Source: Fibrobacterota bacterium
GTDB lineage: Bacteria; Fibrobacterota; Fibrobacteria; UBA5070
Assembly (NCBI GenBank): GCA_016715065.1
Contig: JADKBN010000002.1
Location: forward strand, 620,001-684,000
DNA: 64,000 bases
Direction of reading: 5' to 3'
Part shown: positions 34,439-43,275 of the stretch, piece by piece
How the letters are laid out: each line of letters starts with the position of its first letter
Numbering within the stretch: position 1 is the first letter of the stretch
Program-made: the position numbers and the translations under genes
The notes under the pieces: model-generated
Database searches by the model: none
The model's input: only the letters and a program-made list of their open reading frames with translations
Told to the model about the DNA's origin: nothing

Positions 34439-36163
34439 ATGGCATCAGAAGCTCCATTGAGTCGACAGGAAAAAATCGCGCTGTCCTGCGCAGGCCTCTT
34501 GACGGCGTTGGCGTTTCTGGGTCACGCGGCGTTTCCGCCAGGCAAAGCCCCGCCGTTGCCCTTTCCGCTGGATCTGGAGACGATCCGATCAGGGTTTGCC
34601 CAGAGCCAGATCGTATTGTCCACTGTGGTTTTGGGTGTGCTGGTGCGTTGGAAGCCGCGGGAATTTTTCCTGCCGGTGGTGCTGGTGTTTTTCAGCTCGT
34701 GGGCCGTGGAGGCGTTGGGTGTGCAGACGGGAATGCCTTTTGGGTCCTATCACTATGCCACAGGGCTCGGCGCCCTCCTTCCCGGCCAGGTGCCTTGGAG
34801 CATTCCGCTTTCGTGGGCGGTTGCGGTCCTGGCGGTGCACTATTTGTTGCGGAGGCTGTCTCCGGATGCTGGCCGACTGCGCCGGGTGATGGCGGGATCC
34901 CTGCTGCTTTTGGCTTGGGATCTCGTGTTGGATCCGGCGATGAGCTCGGTGCTTCCCTTTTGGCTCTGGGGAACAGACGGATTTTGGTACGGAGTTCCCC
35001 TGTCCAACCTGCTGGGCTGGTACGTCTCGGGTGCGCTCTTCCTCGGAATGCTGGAGCCTCTGCCCGGACGCATCGAATTCCTGCCAGCCAGAAATTCCCT
35101 GGGCACCTACCTGCTCCTGCTCTGCGCGATGCCTTTGGCGATGGTGGCGCTGGCGGGATACTGGCTTGCCATCGCGGGATTTGTCCTGGTGGCCGGCCTG
35201 GGCTTGGCCCTGAGTCGTCAAAAACCGTCGAAGAAGGGGCTTGACCAGGTCCCTGCGGATTCGAGCGGGCGCATGGACTTCATGGCTCGCCATTCGCGAT
35301 CGTTCCGATTCGCATCCCGCTTTTTGTCGCCGCATCTGCGCGAGGTGGTGGGAGGAGTCTATTGCTGGTGTCGGGTCACGGACGATCTGGTCGACGAAGC
35401 GGTTGGATTGTCCTCCCTGGAGATCGCCCATCGGCTGGATGCATGGGAGGCCTTGTCGCGCCGGGCCTACGAAGGAGGCGAGACGGGGATCGAGCTGCTC
35501 CAGGACGTGTTCGGTCGCATGGCCACAGAAATGATACCGTTCGAGATCGCCTCCGACCTGATCGCGGGAATGCGCATGGATCTGGCTCCCGAGCCATTCG
35601 AATCGCCCCGGGAGCTGCGACTCTACAGCTATCGCGTGGCCTCCACCGTGGGGCTTTGGATCACGAGATCCGCCGGCGTGAGCGATCCTTGCGTGTTGGA
35701 GTGCGCGGAAGCCCTTGGCCATGCCATGCAATTGACCAACATCCTGCGGGATGTCGGGGAGGACCTTTCGCGTGGCCGGGTGTACATCCCTATGTCGGAC
35801 TTGCGCGAGGCTGGACTGGAGCTTGCCGATCTCGAGGATTACGCCTCGGGCACGCGCGCGATCGACGACCGATGGCGAGGATTGATGGAAATCCTGATGG
35901 CCAGAGCCGATGCCGACTACCAGTTGTCCCTGGTGGGGATGGCGTATCTGCCGGGCTCGCTCCAGACAGGCGTCGCGGTGGCGGCGGCCGTCTACCAGGG
36001 CATCCACGGAGCGATCCGCCGCAACGGCTACGACAATTTCCGGAAACGCGGTGTCACCGGACAGATGGAGAAGATCGGTCTGGGAGCGCGAGGTTGGTGG
36101 GCGATGCGGCGGGTCGCCTCGCGTGTGGCGCCGGTCCCCAGTCTCGCGGGGGGCGTGCCGTGA
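34439..36163 (+). CDS. CruF-CrtB fusion: carotenoid hydratase-like plus phytoene synthase
   Basis: A 574-residue two-domain protein. Residues about 10-265 are a membrane domain with about seven hydrophobic segments and motifs of the CruF/carotenoid 1',2'-hydratase (DUF422) family (ALGVQTGMPFGSYHY, SWAV, DLVLDPAMS). Residues about 280-560 are a phytoene synthase with both aspartate motifs: DDLVD (315-319) and DVGED (438-442), plus RGRVYIP. It would both condense two GGPP into phytoene and hydrate an end group. The two enzymes are normally separate. It is the first gene of a five-gene overlapping operon. Confidence 0.88.
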   Translation: MASEAPLSRQEKIALSCAGLLTALAFLGHAAFPPGKAPPLPFPLDLETIRSGFAQSQIVLSTVVLGVLVRWKPREFFLPVVLVFFSSWAVEALGVQTGMPFGSYHYATGLGALLPGQVPWSIPLSWAVAVLAVHYLLRRLSPDAGRLRRVMAGSLLLLAWDLVLDPAMSSVLPFWLWGTDGFWYGVPLSNLLGWYVSGALFLGMLEPLPGRIEFLPARNSLGTYLLLLCAMPLAMVALAGYWLAIAGFVLVAGLGLALSRQKPSKKGLDQVPADSSGRMDFMARHSRSFRFASRFLSPHLREVVGGVYCWCRVTDDLVDEAVGLSSLEIAHRLDAWEALSRRAYEGGETGIELLQDVFGRMATEMIPFEIASDLIAGMRMDLAPEPFESPRELRLYSYRVASTVGLWITRSAGVSDPCVLECAEALGHAMQLTNILRDVGEDLSRGRVYIPMSDLREAGLELADLEDYASGTRAIDDRWRGLMEILMARADADYQLSLVGMAYLPGSLQTGVAVAAAVYQGIHGAIRRNGYDNFRKRGVTGQMEKIGLGARGWWAMRRVASRVAPVPSLAGGVP

Positions 36164-36822
36164 GGCGCGTGGTGCAGGTATTTTTTGCGTCGTGCGCATG
36201 GGCGGTGGTCCAGGCCAAAGAGCCGCCCGCGGCCCCCTCGGCCGACGACGCGATTTTCCAGGAAGGGCGACGGCATCTGGAAAAGATCGGGGCCGACGGA
36301 AAGGCTGCCCCGTCCCTGGAGCGGTTGCGGACCTTTTGGTTTTTGTCGGTGGCCCAGGATTCCATGCTGCCGCACGCCCGTGCCGAGTGGGAGGCGTTGC
36401 GATCCCGCAAGGAGCTCTATCCGGACCTGGAGCGCGCCTATCAGGGTGCTTTGGCGGTGGTGGAAGCCAAGCACGCCCTATGGCCTCCGGCCAAGCTCGA
36501 TCATCTCAAGAGGGCCGCGCCCCTGCTGGACAGCGCGGTGGCCAAGTCTCCCCATCATCCGGAAATCCGCTACCTCCGTCTGATGAGCTGCTTTTACCTG
36601 CCGTTTTTCTTCGGGCGCAAGTGGTCGGTGGACGCCGACTTCCGGGCGTTGGCGCAGTTGCTTCCGCAATCGCGGGGAGTGGTGCCGGAGGGATTGCGCG
36701 CCGAGGTGGCAAAATTTGTCCTGGAAAATTTCCAGGGGATCAGCCCACAGGATCGGTCGCGCCTGGTCCCGCTGGCGGCGGTCCGTTCCGATCGTGGGCA
36801 AGAATCGGCGAGCAGGCCATGA
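36160..36822 (+). CDS. Secreted helical-repeat protein in the carotenoid operon
   Basis: A 220-residue protein with a short signal-like N-terminus (VRRVVQVFFASCAWAVVQA). The rest is helical with Ala/Leu patterns resembling TPR-type repeats (ADDAIFQEGRRHLEKI, HPEIRYLRLMS). No family recognised. GTG at 36160 overlaps the upstream stop and its own stop overlaps the acyltransferase ATG, so it is part of the operon. It might scaffold the pathway in the envelope (inference). Confidence 0.6.
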   Translation: MRRVVQVFFASCAWAVVQAKEPPAAPSADDAIFQEGRRHLEKIGADGKAAPSLERLRTFWFLSVAQDSMLPHARAEWEALRSRKELYPDLERAYQGALAVVEAKHALWPPAKLDHLKRAAPLLDSAVAKSPHHPEIRYLRLMSCFYLPFFFGRKWSVDADFRALAQLLPQSRGVVPEGLRAEVAKFVLENFQGISPQDRSRLVPLAAVRSDRGQESASRP

Positions 36823-37493
36823 ATGCCTGGTGGATCCCACCTGCGGTCGCCATGTTCGAAGCGGTTTTCCGGCCCGCGATGTCCATGTGTCTGCAGGTGA
36901 GGTTGCGCGCGGATTCGGGCATCGACCCGACAGGCGCCGTGGTTTTCGTTTCCAACCACCATTCGTGGTGGGACGGATTCCTGGTCCGGGAACTGCATCG
37001 GAAACTGATGCCGTCGTCGCCGCTGTGGAGCGTGATGCTGGAACGCGAACTGGCCCCGCGCGGCTGGTTGCGTCGGCTGGGGTGTCTGGGGGTCTCGCCG
37101 GGAGAGGGTTCCTCCGTGCGCAGGCTGCTGCGGGATCTTTCGGAGATTTCCCATCGCCCCAAGCCCTGGGCGGTCTCCTATTTTCCGCAAGGTTGCATCC
37201 GCCCAGCAGGAACGAGGCCGCTGGGATTCCGATCCGGACTCGAAAGGATGCTCCCGGCGATGGGCGATGTGCAGGTGGTGCCGGTGGCGCTGCGGATCGA
37301 ACCCCTGAACACGCGTCGCCCGCATGCATTCATCTGGGCTGGCGCTCCCCTGGAAAGAAAAAAATCGGGCGGGACTTGGGCTCTTCGCGAGCTGGAAACG
37401 GCCCTCGAGAGCCACCTCGATGCTCTGGACAAGGAATTGGTGGAGCTGGCCGAACACGCCTCCCTCCGCTGGCCTGGAGAGATTCGGTCGTGA
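36819..37493 (+). CDS. PlsC-type acyltransferase (carotenoid-glycoside acylation candidate)
   Basis: A 224-residue 1-acylglycerol-3-phosphate acyltransferase-like protein. The catalytic NHxxxxD motif is NHHSWWD (near residue 46), and a FPQG block (in YFPQGCIRPAG) marks the acceptor site. In carotenoid clusters such enzymes (CruD, CrtO types) esterify the sugar of a carotenoid glycoside; general lipid acylation is the alternative. The ATG overlaps the upstream stop (ATGA), and the stop overlaps the GT2 start. Confidence 0.82.
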   Translation: MNAWWIPPAVAMFEAVFRPAMSMCLQVRLRADSGIDPTGAVVFVSNHHSWWDGFLVRELHRKLMPSSPLWSVMLERELAPRGWLRRLGCLGVSPGEGSSVRRLLRDLSEISHRPKPWAVSYFPQGCIRPAGTRPLGFRSGLERMLPAMGDVQVVPVALRIEPLNTRRPHAFIWAGAPLERKKSGGTWALRELETALESHLDALDKELVELAEHASLRWPGEIRS

Positions 37494-38599
37494 CTTTCTG
37501 GGAATGGATTGGACTCGCCAATGCCGCCATCCTCTTCGCGGCCGTGGCGATCTTGCTGGCCAATCGCCGCACGGCTCCTCGGATCCGGTCGAGGCACACG
37601 ATGACGGATCCCGTCAAATTCGTGAGCGTTCTGGTGCCGGTGCGCGACGAGATGGAGAATCTTCCGTCCGTGTTGGACGCGTGGATGCGGGTGGAACATC
37701 CCGATTGGGAAATGATCGTGCTCGACGACGGATCGGTGGACGGGAGCCTGGAATACCTGCGCGAACGCGCCCGGGAATTTCCGCGGCTGCAAGTGGTGCA
37801 GGGGTTGCCGTTGCCCGAAGGGTGGCGCGGCAAGAATTGGGCCTGCCACCAACTGTGGGAGCGGGCCAAGGGAGAGCTTCTCCTGTTTTGCGATGCGGAT
37901 GTCTCTCCAGCACCGCAAGCGCTTGTTGCCACTGCGGCGCTCCTGGAGGCGGAACGTGCGGGATTGGTCAGCGGATTCGGGAGACAGAAATCGACCCACC
38001 CTTTGATCGGTTCGGTGGTGTCGCTGGTGGTGGACCTGCCGTTGCGCGCTTGTTTGCCGCTGCGTCTGGCAGCAGATCGCCCCGAAACATCCCTGGTGGC
38101 TGCGGTGGGTCAGTGGATGATGTACACCCGCCAAGCTTACCAAGCCATCGGAGGGCATCGTGCCGTGGCCAACCTGGTGTCGGAGGATCTCGCCCTGGCC
38201 CGCAAAGGCAAACGCGCGGGATTGAAAGTGGTGGCGGCCCTCGCCGAAGAGGTACTGGAAGTGCGCATGTACCGTTCCTCGGGCCAAGTGTGGACGGGTT
38301 TTGTCAAGAATTTCGCCGATCTCGGTGGTGGCGGAGTCCCTGGTTGGCTCGCGGCGATGGCCTTCGTGGCATGGGTCTATGTGCTTCCCGTGGTGCTCCT
38401 GGTGGCTGGGGCGGGCTGGGGATCGGCTCTGCCGGCCGTGCTGCTGGCGATCCTTGTCGCGTTGGCAGCGCCTGGACTTGCCACCGGGATTCGGAATTTG
38501 GCCTGGTTTCCCGTCGGAGCGCCGTTTCTGGTGGGAATCGGTTTGCGTTCGGCATTGAATCCATTCTGGCCGGTGGCCTGGAAAGGAAGAGCCCTGTGA
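37490..38599 (+). CDS. Family 2 glycosyltransferase (CruC/CrtQ-like)
   Basis: A 369-residue membrane glycosyltransferase. An N-terminal hydrophobic segment is followed by the GT2 core: VLVPVRDEMENLP, IVLDDGSVDGS and the DxD motif LLFCDADVSP. Two or three C-terminal hydrophobic segments follow (residues about 285-350). In this operon it is the expected carotenoid glycosyltransferase. GTG at 37490 overlaps the upstream stop. Confidence 0.85.
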   Translation: MTFWEWIGLANAAILFAAVAILLANRRTAPRIRSRHTMTDPVKFVSVLVPVRDEMENLPSVLDAWMRVEHPDWEMIVLDDGSVDGSLEYLRERAREFPRLQVVQGLPLPEGWRGKNWACHQLWERAKGELLLFCDADVSPAPQALVATAALLEAERAGLVSGFGRQKSTHPLIGSVVSLVVDLPLRACLPLRLAADRPETSLVAAVGQWMMYTRQAYQAIGGHRAVANLVSEDLALARKGKRAGLKVVAALAEEVLEVRMYRSSGQVWTGFVKNFADLGGGGVPGWLAAMAFVAWVYVLPVVLLVAGAGWGSALPAVLLAILVALAAPGLATGIRNLAWFPVGAPFLVGIGLRSALNPFWPVAWKGRAL

Positions 38600-40089
38600 G
38601 CATTCAAAAACGTGCGGTGGTGATCGGCGGCGGGTTCGGCGGATTGGCGGCGGCCATCCGATTGCAATCCATGGGATTTGCCACCACCCTCCTGGAGAAG
38701 AACACCCAGCTGGGCGGGCGCGCGGGTCGCATCCGCGAAAAAGGATATGTGTTCGATGCCGGCCCCAGCCTGATCACCGCCCCTACCGTGATCGACGCCT
38801 TGTACAAAAGCGCGGGGACAACTCTTGCCCAGCGCCTGCCGCTGGTGGCCTTGGATCCGTACTACCGGGTGCATTTCCACGATGGCACCTGGATCGATTA
38901 CAGCGGCGATGCCGAGTCCATGAAAGCCCAGATGCGTCGCTTCGATGTGCGCGACGCCCAGGCTTACGACCGGTTCCAGGCCGATGCCGATCCGGTGCGC
39001 CGAACGGTGATGTCCGATGCCTTGGGCGGCGCTCCGTTGGACACCTGGGGGAAGATGTTGCGGTTCGTGCCCAAGGCGCTGAAGCTCAAGGCGTTCTTGC
39101 CGCTGCATTTCCATGTTTCGCGCTATTTCCGCAATTTCCGTCATCGGTTCCTGTTCAGCTTCCATCCCCTGTTCATCGGCGGCGACCCGTTCCGGTCGCC
39201 CTCCATCTACCGGATGATCTCCTCGCTGGAAAAAGTGGAAGGGGTGTGGTTCACCCCCGGCGGCATGCATTCCCTGGTGGAGTCTCTGGCTTCCTTGTTC
39301 CAGGAAAAGGGCGGACAGATTCTGCTGGGATCGGAGGTGGAGCGGATCGTGGTGGATAACGGCCGAGCGGAGGCGGTGGTCGCGCAGGGTGTGGAACACC
39401 CAGCCGATCTGGTGGTGAGCAACGCCGACGTGGGTCACACCTACCGGGATCTGGTCCCGATTTCCGCTCGCACCACGTGGACGGACCGGCGCATCGAAAA
39501 ACTGGACCAGAGCATGAGTTGCTTCCTGCTCTACCTGGGGGTGAAGCGCCGCTACGACAAACTCCACCACCATACCCTGATCTTGTCCGAACGCTACCGC
39601 GAGCTGGTGCGCGACATCTTCGAGCGCAAGATCCTGCCCGACGATTTCAGCCTGTACCTGCACACGCCTACCCGCACGGATCCGACGCTCGCCCCGGAGG
39701 GTTGCGAGAGCATCTATGTGCTTTCGCCGGTGGCCAACAACAAAAGCGGCATCGATTGGGAGAAGGAAAAGGATCGCTACGCCGCGAAGATCCTGGAATT
39801 TCTTGAAGCGTGGGGGTTGGAAGGCTTGCGCGAGAATCTCGAGGTGTGCAAGATCGTGACGCCGGACCATTTCGAACACGATCTCAACAGTCTGGACGGC
39901 AACGCCTTCGGGATCTCTCCAGGGCTGCTGCAGACGGGGGTGTTGCGGCCCCACAACCGCAGCGAAGACGTTCCCAACCTCTATTTCGTGGGGGCGGGGA
40001 CCCATCCCGGGGCGGGGGTTCCGGGTGTGCTGCTTTCCGCGCAAGCCATGGAAAAATGCGTGCGCGAGGATTTCGGCGACCGGCCCTGA
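38596..40089 (+). CDS. CrtI-type phytoene desaturase
   Basis: A 497-residue FAD-dependent carotenoid desaturase. The dinucleotide fold AVVIGGGFGGLAAAIRL is at the N-terminus, followed by GGRAGRI and FDAGPSLIT. The C-terminal FAD motif FVGAGTHPGAGVPGVLLSA is diagnostic. It converts phytoene to more desaturated products such as lycopene. GTG at 38596 overlaps the upstream stop. It is the last clear pathway gene in the operon. Confidence 0.93.
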   Translation: MSIQKRAVVIGGGFGGLAAAIRLQSMGFATTLLEKNTQLGGRAGRIREKGYVFDAGPSLITAPTVIDALYKSAGTTLAQRLPLVALDPYYRVHFHDGTWIDYSGDAESMKAQMRRFDVRDAQAYDRFQADADPVRRTVMSDALGGAPLDTWGKMLRFVPKALKLKAFLPLHFHVSRYFRNFRHRFLFSFHPLFIGGDPFRSPSIYRMISSLEKVEGVWFTPGGMHSLVESLASLFQEKGGQILLGSEVERIVVDNGRAEAVVAQGVEHPADLVVSNADVGHTYRDLVPISARTTWTDRRIEKLDQSMSCFLLYLGVKRRYDKLHHHTLILSERYRELVRDIFERKILPDDFSLYLHTPTRTDPTLAPEGCESIYVLSPVANNKSGIDWEKEKDRYAAKILEFLEAWGLEGLRENLEVCKIVTPDHFEHDLNSLDGNAFGISPGLLQTGVLRPHNRSEDVPNLYFVGAGTHPGAGVPGVLLSAQAMEKCVREDFGDRP

Positions 40090-40137
40090 GGGGTCTACCT
40101 TGTGGCATGCCCCTGTGGTGGGGCGGAGGTGGGGCGC

Positions 40138-40605
40138 GTGGCGGAAGAATCTGACAGAAACTGGAAGATCGAGGTGTTCGCGGCCCTGCGGAGGGTTCTG
40201 GAATCAAACGCAGCCTCCGCCGAGCGGGAGCTGGCCTCCATCGCCCAGGCCTACGAAGGGGAAACCAAGAGCAGCGCCGGCGACAAGTACGAGACCGCTC
40301 GCGAAATGCTGTCGCAGGCCCGCTCCATGCAATCGCGTCTCCAGGATGAAGCAAGGTCCGCATTGGATTGGTTGGGTCGTCAGGATCTGTCCGCAATGCG
40401 CGAGTCGATTTCCTTCGGGGCGTTGGCCAGGTTGCCCGAAGGGTGGTATCTGGTTTGCCCCTTCCCGCTGCAGCTGGAGGTGGATGGTCAGGCAGTCCGG
40501 TGCATGTCGTTGGCAAGCCCTCTGGGGCAGGTCCTCAAAGGGGCGCGAGCTGGCGAGGTGCGGGACTTTCGCGGCAAGGCCATCGAGGTGCGCGAGGTGG
40601 TTTGA
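40138..40605 (+). CDS. GreA/GreB-like C-terminal domain protein
   Basis: A 155-residue protein. Residues about 1-60 are helical with an ETKSSAGDKYETAREML block. The C-terminal part (ASPLGQVLKGARAGEVRDFRGKAIEV) resembles the FKBP-like domain of transcript-cleavage factors. Similar short GreA/GreB-family proteins are found in Bacteroidetes. The GTG at 40138 is preferred because GGAGG lies 8 bp upstream; a GTG at 40102 is possible. It may affect RNA polymerase (inference). Confidence 0.65.
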   Translation: MAEESDRNWKIEVFAALRRVLESNAASAERELASIAQAYEGETKSSAGDKYETAREMLSQARSMQSRLQDEARSALDWLGRQDLSAMRESISFGALARLPEGWYLVCPFPLQLEVDGQAVRCMSLASPLGQVLKGARAGEVRDFRGKAIEVREVV

Positions 40606-40647
40606 TTGGCATTCCTCAGGGTTTGAGTGGCTGCGGGTCCCGGAGGC

Positions 40648-41844
40648 TCAGGGCAACTGCGAAAGCAATGTGCGCGCAGGCACGGCCACGGGGTCGTTGC
40701 GGGTGAACGGGTCGATGTCTACATACGGAAGGTCGCGGACCACCTGGAATGCATGCGGTGCGCCGGTGGCTTTCTGGAAGTGGCGCAGTGTGTCGGTTGG
40801 CCGTGTATCGGAGGTCTTCGCTTCCACCAGAAACCAAGGAGTGTCGTCGCGGACCACCAGGAAGTCCACTTCGCGTTTTTCCGTGTCGCGCAGATAGTGG
40901 AGAGCGAAACTGCCCAGGCCCGCGTCTTCCCAGCCTTGCACGGCCTTGAGCAAGTGGCAGGCGACCATGTTTTCAAACCGCGCGCCGGGGTCGGAAATGG
41001 TCGAGCCGTCGCGCAGATAGACCTTGGGTTCCTTGGTCAGGGCTTTGGAAATGTTCCGAAACCAGGGGCGCACCAGGAACACCAAGTGCAGCGCTTCCAG
41101 GTGGTCCACCCAGCGTTGCACGGATTCCACGCTGGATCGCACACCCCGCGCGAGGTCGGAAAATGTCAAGGATTGCGCGGCGCGTGCGCGCAGGAGTTCG
41201 GCCAAAAGCTCCACCCGCGAGATTTCAGTGGCGCGCGTCAGATCTCTCAGGTCCTCGCGGACGGTCTGGTCCAGTCGCAGCCGCGACCATCGCGTGAAGA
41301 ATCGGCGGTCCCGGCGCAAGAACGGCTCGGGGAACATCCCGAATTCCCAAAGGGCTTTCCAATCCGGATCGGAAATTTCCCGAGGCGGAAGGAGCAGGTC
41401 CGTCGCCGTCCGATGGGGAGCAACGATCTCTCCGACGGAAAGGGGGTGCATCCGGTAGGAAAGGTACCGGCCCATCATGCTGTCGCCACCTCGCGAGAAA
41501 TGGTCCAATCGGGCGCTGCCCGTCGCGAGGATGCGGCAGTGCGATCCCCACACATCGAAAAAGCCCTTGAGCCAGTTCTTCCAGTCCGGGTATTTCTGCA
41601 CCTCGTCGAGGATCACGAGAGGCTTTTGGCCCAGTTGATCCAAACCGAAGCGATGGGCGAGAGCTTGGTGCCCTGCCAAGATCCATTCACGTTGTTCGGG
41701 GTTGTCCCATGTCAGGTAGTGGGTCGATGGATCCAGTTGCTGGGCGGCGGTGGTTTTTCCGCATTGGCGAGGCCCAGAAACCAGAGCCAGTTGCCGGTTT
41801 TCCTCAAAATGATCTCGAAGAAGATTTTTATACCAGCGGTCCAT
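40648..41844 (-). CDS. AAA+ ATPase with DUF4143 (second copy)
   Basis: A 398-residue protein of the same family as 10611-11846 but clearly divergent. Walker A is SGPRQCGKTTAAQQ, Walker B is LVILDEVQKYPDW and the sensor is ILATGSARL. The C-terminal nuclease-like motif is KREVDFLVVRDD followed by LVEAKTS. The ATG at 41844 is chosen; an ATG at 41883 adds 13 residues. The 5' flank is AT-rich with an inverted repeat. Confidence 0.85.
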   Translation of the reverse strand: MDRWYKNLLRDHFEENRQLALVSGPRQCGKTTAAQQLDPSTHYLTWDNPEQREWILAGHQALAHRFGLDQLGQKPLVILDEVQKYPDWKNWLKGFFDVWGSHCRILATGSARLDHFSRGGDSMMGRYLSYRMHPLSVGEIVAPHRTATDLLLPPREISDPDWKALWEFGMFPEPFLRRDRRFFTRWSRLRLDQTVREDLRDLTRATEISRVELLAELLRARAAQSLTFSDLARGVRSSVESVQRWVDHLEALHLVFLVRPWFRNISKALTKEPKVYLRDGSTISDPGARFENMVACHLLKAVQGWEDAGLGSFALHYLRDTEKREVDFLVVRDDTPWFLVEAKTSDTRPTDTLRHFQKATGAPHAFQVVRDLPYVDIDPFTRNDPVAVPARTLLSQLP

Positions 41845-41890
41845 ATTCTTGGAAAATACCCATAATTTCAGGCTTCGATCCATAGAAAAA

Positions 41891-41904
41891 TCAGATAGAT
41901 CTGA
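41891..41904. promoter_or_regulatory. Inverted repeat upstream of the DUF4143 ATPase
   Basis: TCAGATAGATCTGA has 6-bp arms around AG in an AT-rich tract just upstream of the ATPase. It is a possible operator. Confidence 0.35.
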
Positions 41905-42036
41905 AATTTCTCCAAATAAAATTTCGATGTATGTGAAAAATCTCCAAGCTGGGAGCCGTCCGATCGCCCTCTCCTTGATGGCCTGGGACTCGCGCGCACG
42001 GGCGCCGCCAAGTGGACGTGGGTGCGGAGAGAAAGC

Positions 42037-43119
42037 TCAGGGCTTGAGCAGCCGCACATCCGAGGCCTGATGGCGCAGCACCGCTGGCCGTCCCAACGCA
42101 TCCAGCCGAGGCTTGGTGCTGGTCTCCTTCCGAGAGGGCTTCCGGGCGATCGCCGAGAATTCCGGATCCGGCACCCATCCCAGGACGACGACAGAATCCG
42201 CCTTGCCGTCCACGGTGAAATTCCACATGGCTCGGGCACGGATCCAGCCTGGATGCGATCCTGTATCGGAGAATTTGGGCGGATTCAGCCGAGGAGCCAG
42301 GGAATCGTTCACCCACTGGATGGATGCTTTCGCATAGAGGTGTCCGCTGGTGTCCACCTTCGCGTTGGCGAGCACCCCCGTGGTGACGGCGGGTTCCACG
42401 GGGGACAATTTCTGTGAATAGAGGATGGCTCCCCGGGCAGGGGCGAGCGCCGTGACATTGGGGATTGGCGTGCGGGTGAAGGCAATGCTCGCCGTGGGGC
42501 TGAAGGTGGAGGCGAGGGGTTTGCCGTCGGCGGCGCGCAGGGATCCGCGCACCGATCCGATGTCGAGGGGCCCGCCTTTCCATGCGCGCAGGAATGGCTC
42601 CCAGCGGTCACCCAAGGTGCCGAGGGTGTCGAGCCAGCGCACGTAAGGGCGCGCAGTGTTCATGCGTACGGTCAGGAGGCGAAGCATCAAGGTGTCCCAG
42701 GACCGGCAGCCCGTGGTGACGTTGCAGCCCGACCCGAAACGGTGGAAGACACTGTCGAAGGAGACTGCCCAGCGCGCGGAGGCTCCTGTGACTTCCCACC
42801 ACTGGAGGCTGTCGATTTTCGCCTGCGACGTATACGGCGTGGCGGGAAGGTCCCCGCTGGAGGACATGGTCAAAAACGGCTGCTCACCCCCGCTCGACGG
42901 CAGCCTGGAAACACTGTCGGCAGGTTGGACAAAATACAGGCAGGCTCCGGAGCCCAGCCCGAGGGTGCAAAACGCGGCCATTTCCATCTCGACCCCATCC
43001 ACCGCCAATCTCGTGCTTCCCATAAGGTCGACGTTCGTCACTGTCCGTGCGGTGCGATCGGGCACCTGGGCGGAGGAAAGGCTGGCGGTGAGGAGGAGGG
43101 CAAGGATTCGGCGGGTCAT
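42037..43119 (-). CDS. Secreted protein downstream of the pilin operon
   Basis: A 360-residue protein with a signal peptide (MTRRILALLLTASLSSAQ). The mature part has beta-rich segments and paired Cys (FCTLGLGSGACLYF and GCNVTTGCRSW). The end contains DALGRPAVLRHQ...VRLLKP, which recalls short C-terminal sorting tails of Bacteroidetes/Fibrobacter-type surface proteins, though weakly. It lies 156 bp after the PilX-like gene on the same strand and may be an accessory of the pilus. No family recognised. Confidence 0.6.
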   Translation of the reverse strand: MTRRILALLLTASLSSAQVPDRTARTVTNVDLMGSTRLAVDGVEMEMAAFCTLGLGSGACLYFVQPADSVSRLPSSGGEQPFLTMSSSGDLPATPYTSQAKIDSLQWWEVTGASARWAVSFDSVFHRFGSGCNVTTGCRSWDTLMLRLLTVRMNTARPYVRWLDTLGTLGDRWEPFLRAWKGGPLDIGSVRGSLRAADGKPLASTFSPTASIAFTRTPIPNVTALAPARGAILYSQKLSPVEPAVTTGVLANAKVDTSGHLYAKASIQWVNDSLAPRLNPPKFSDTGSHPGWIRARAMWNFTVDGKADSVVVLGWVPDPEFSAIARKPSRKETSTKPRLDALGRPAVLRHQASDVRLLKP

Positions 43120-43275
43120 CGGCGGTTCCAGAGTGGAGGGTACCGCCGTAACAATACCGATTCGCGAAGGGAGGCGTTGGGCATTTCTCGAAGAAACTCG
43201 ATCCCGGTCAGGTCGAAAAGGCTCTTCCACGTGGCGACACCGTTGGGTGCAAGCCTTCGAGCGAAACGGCCGAGG

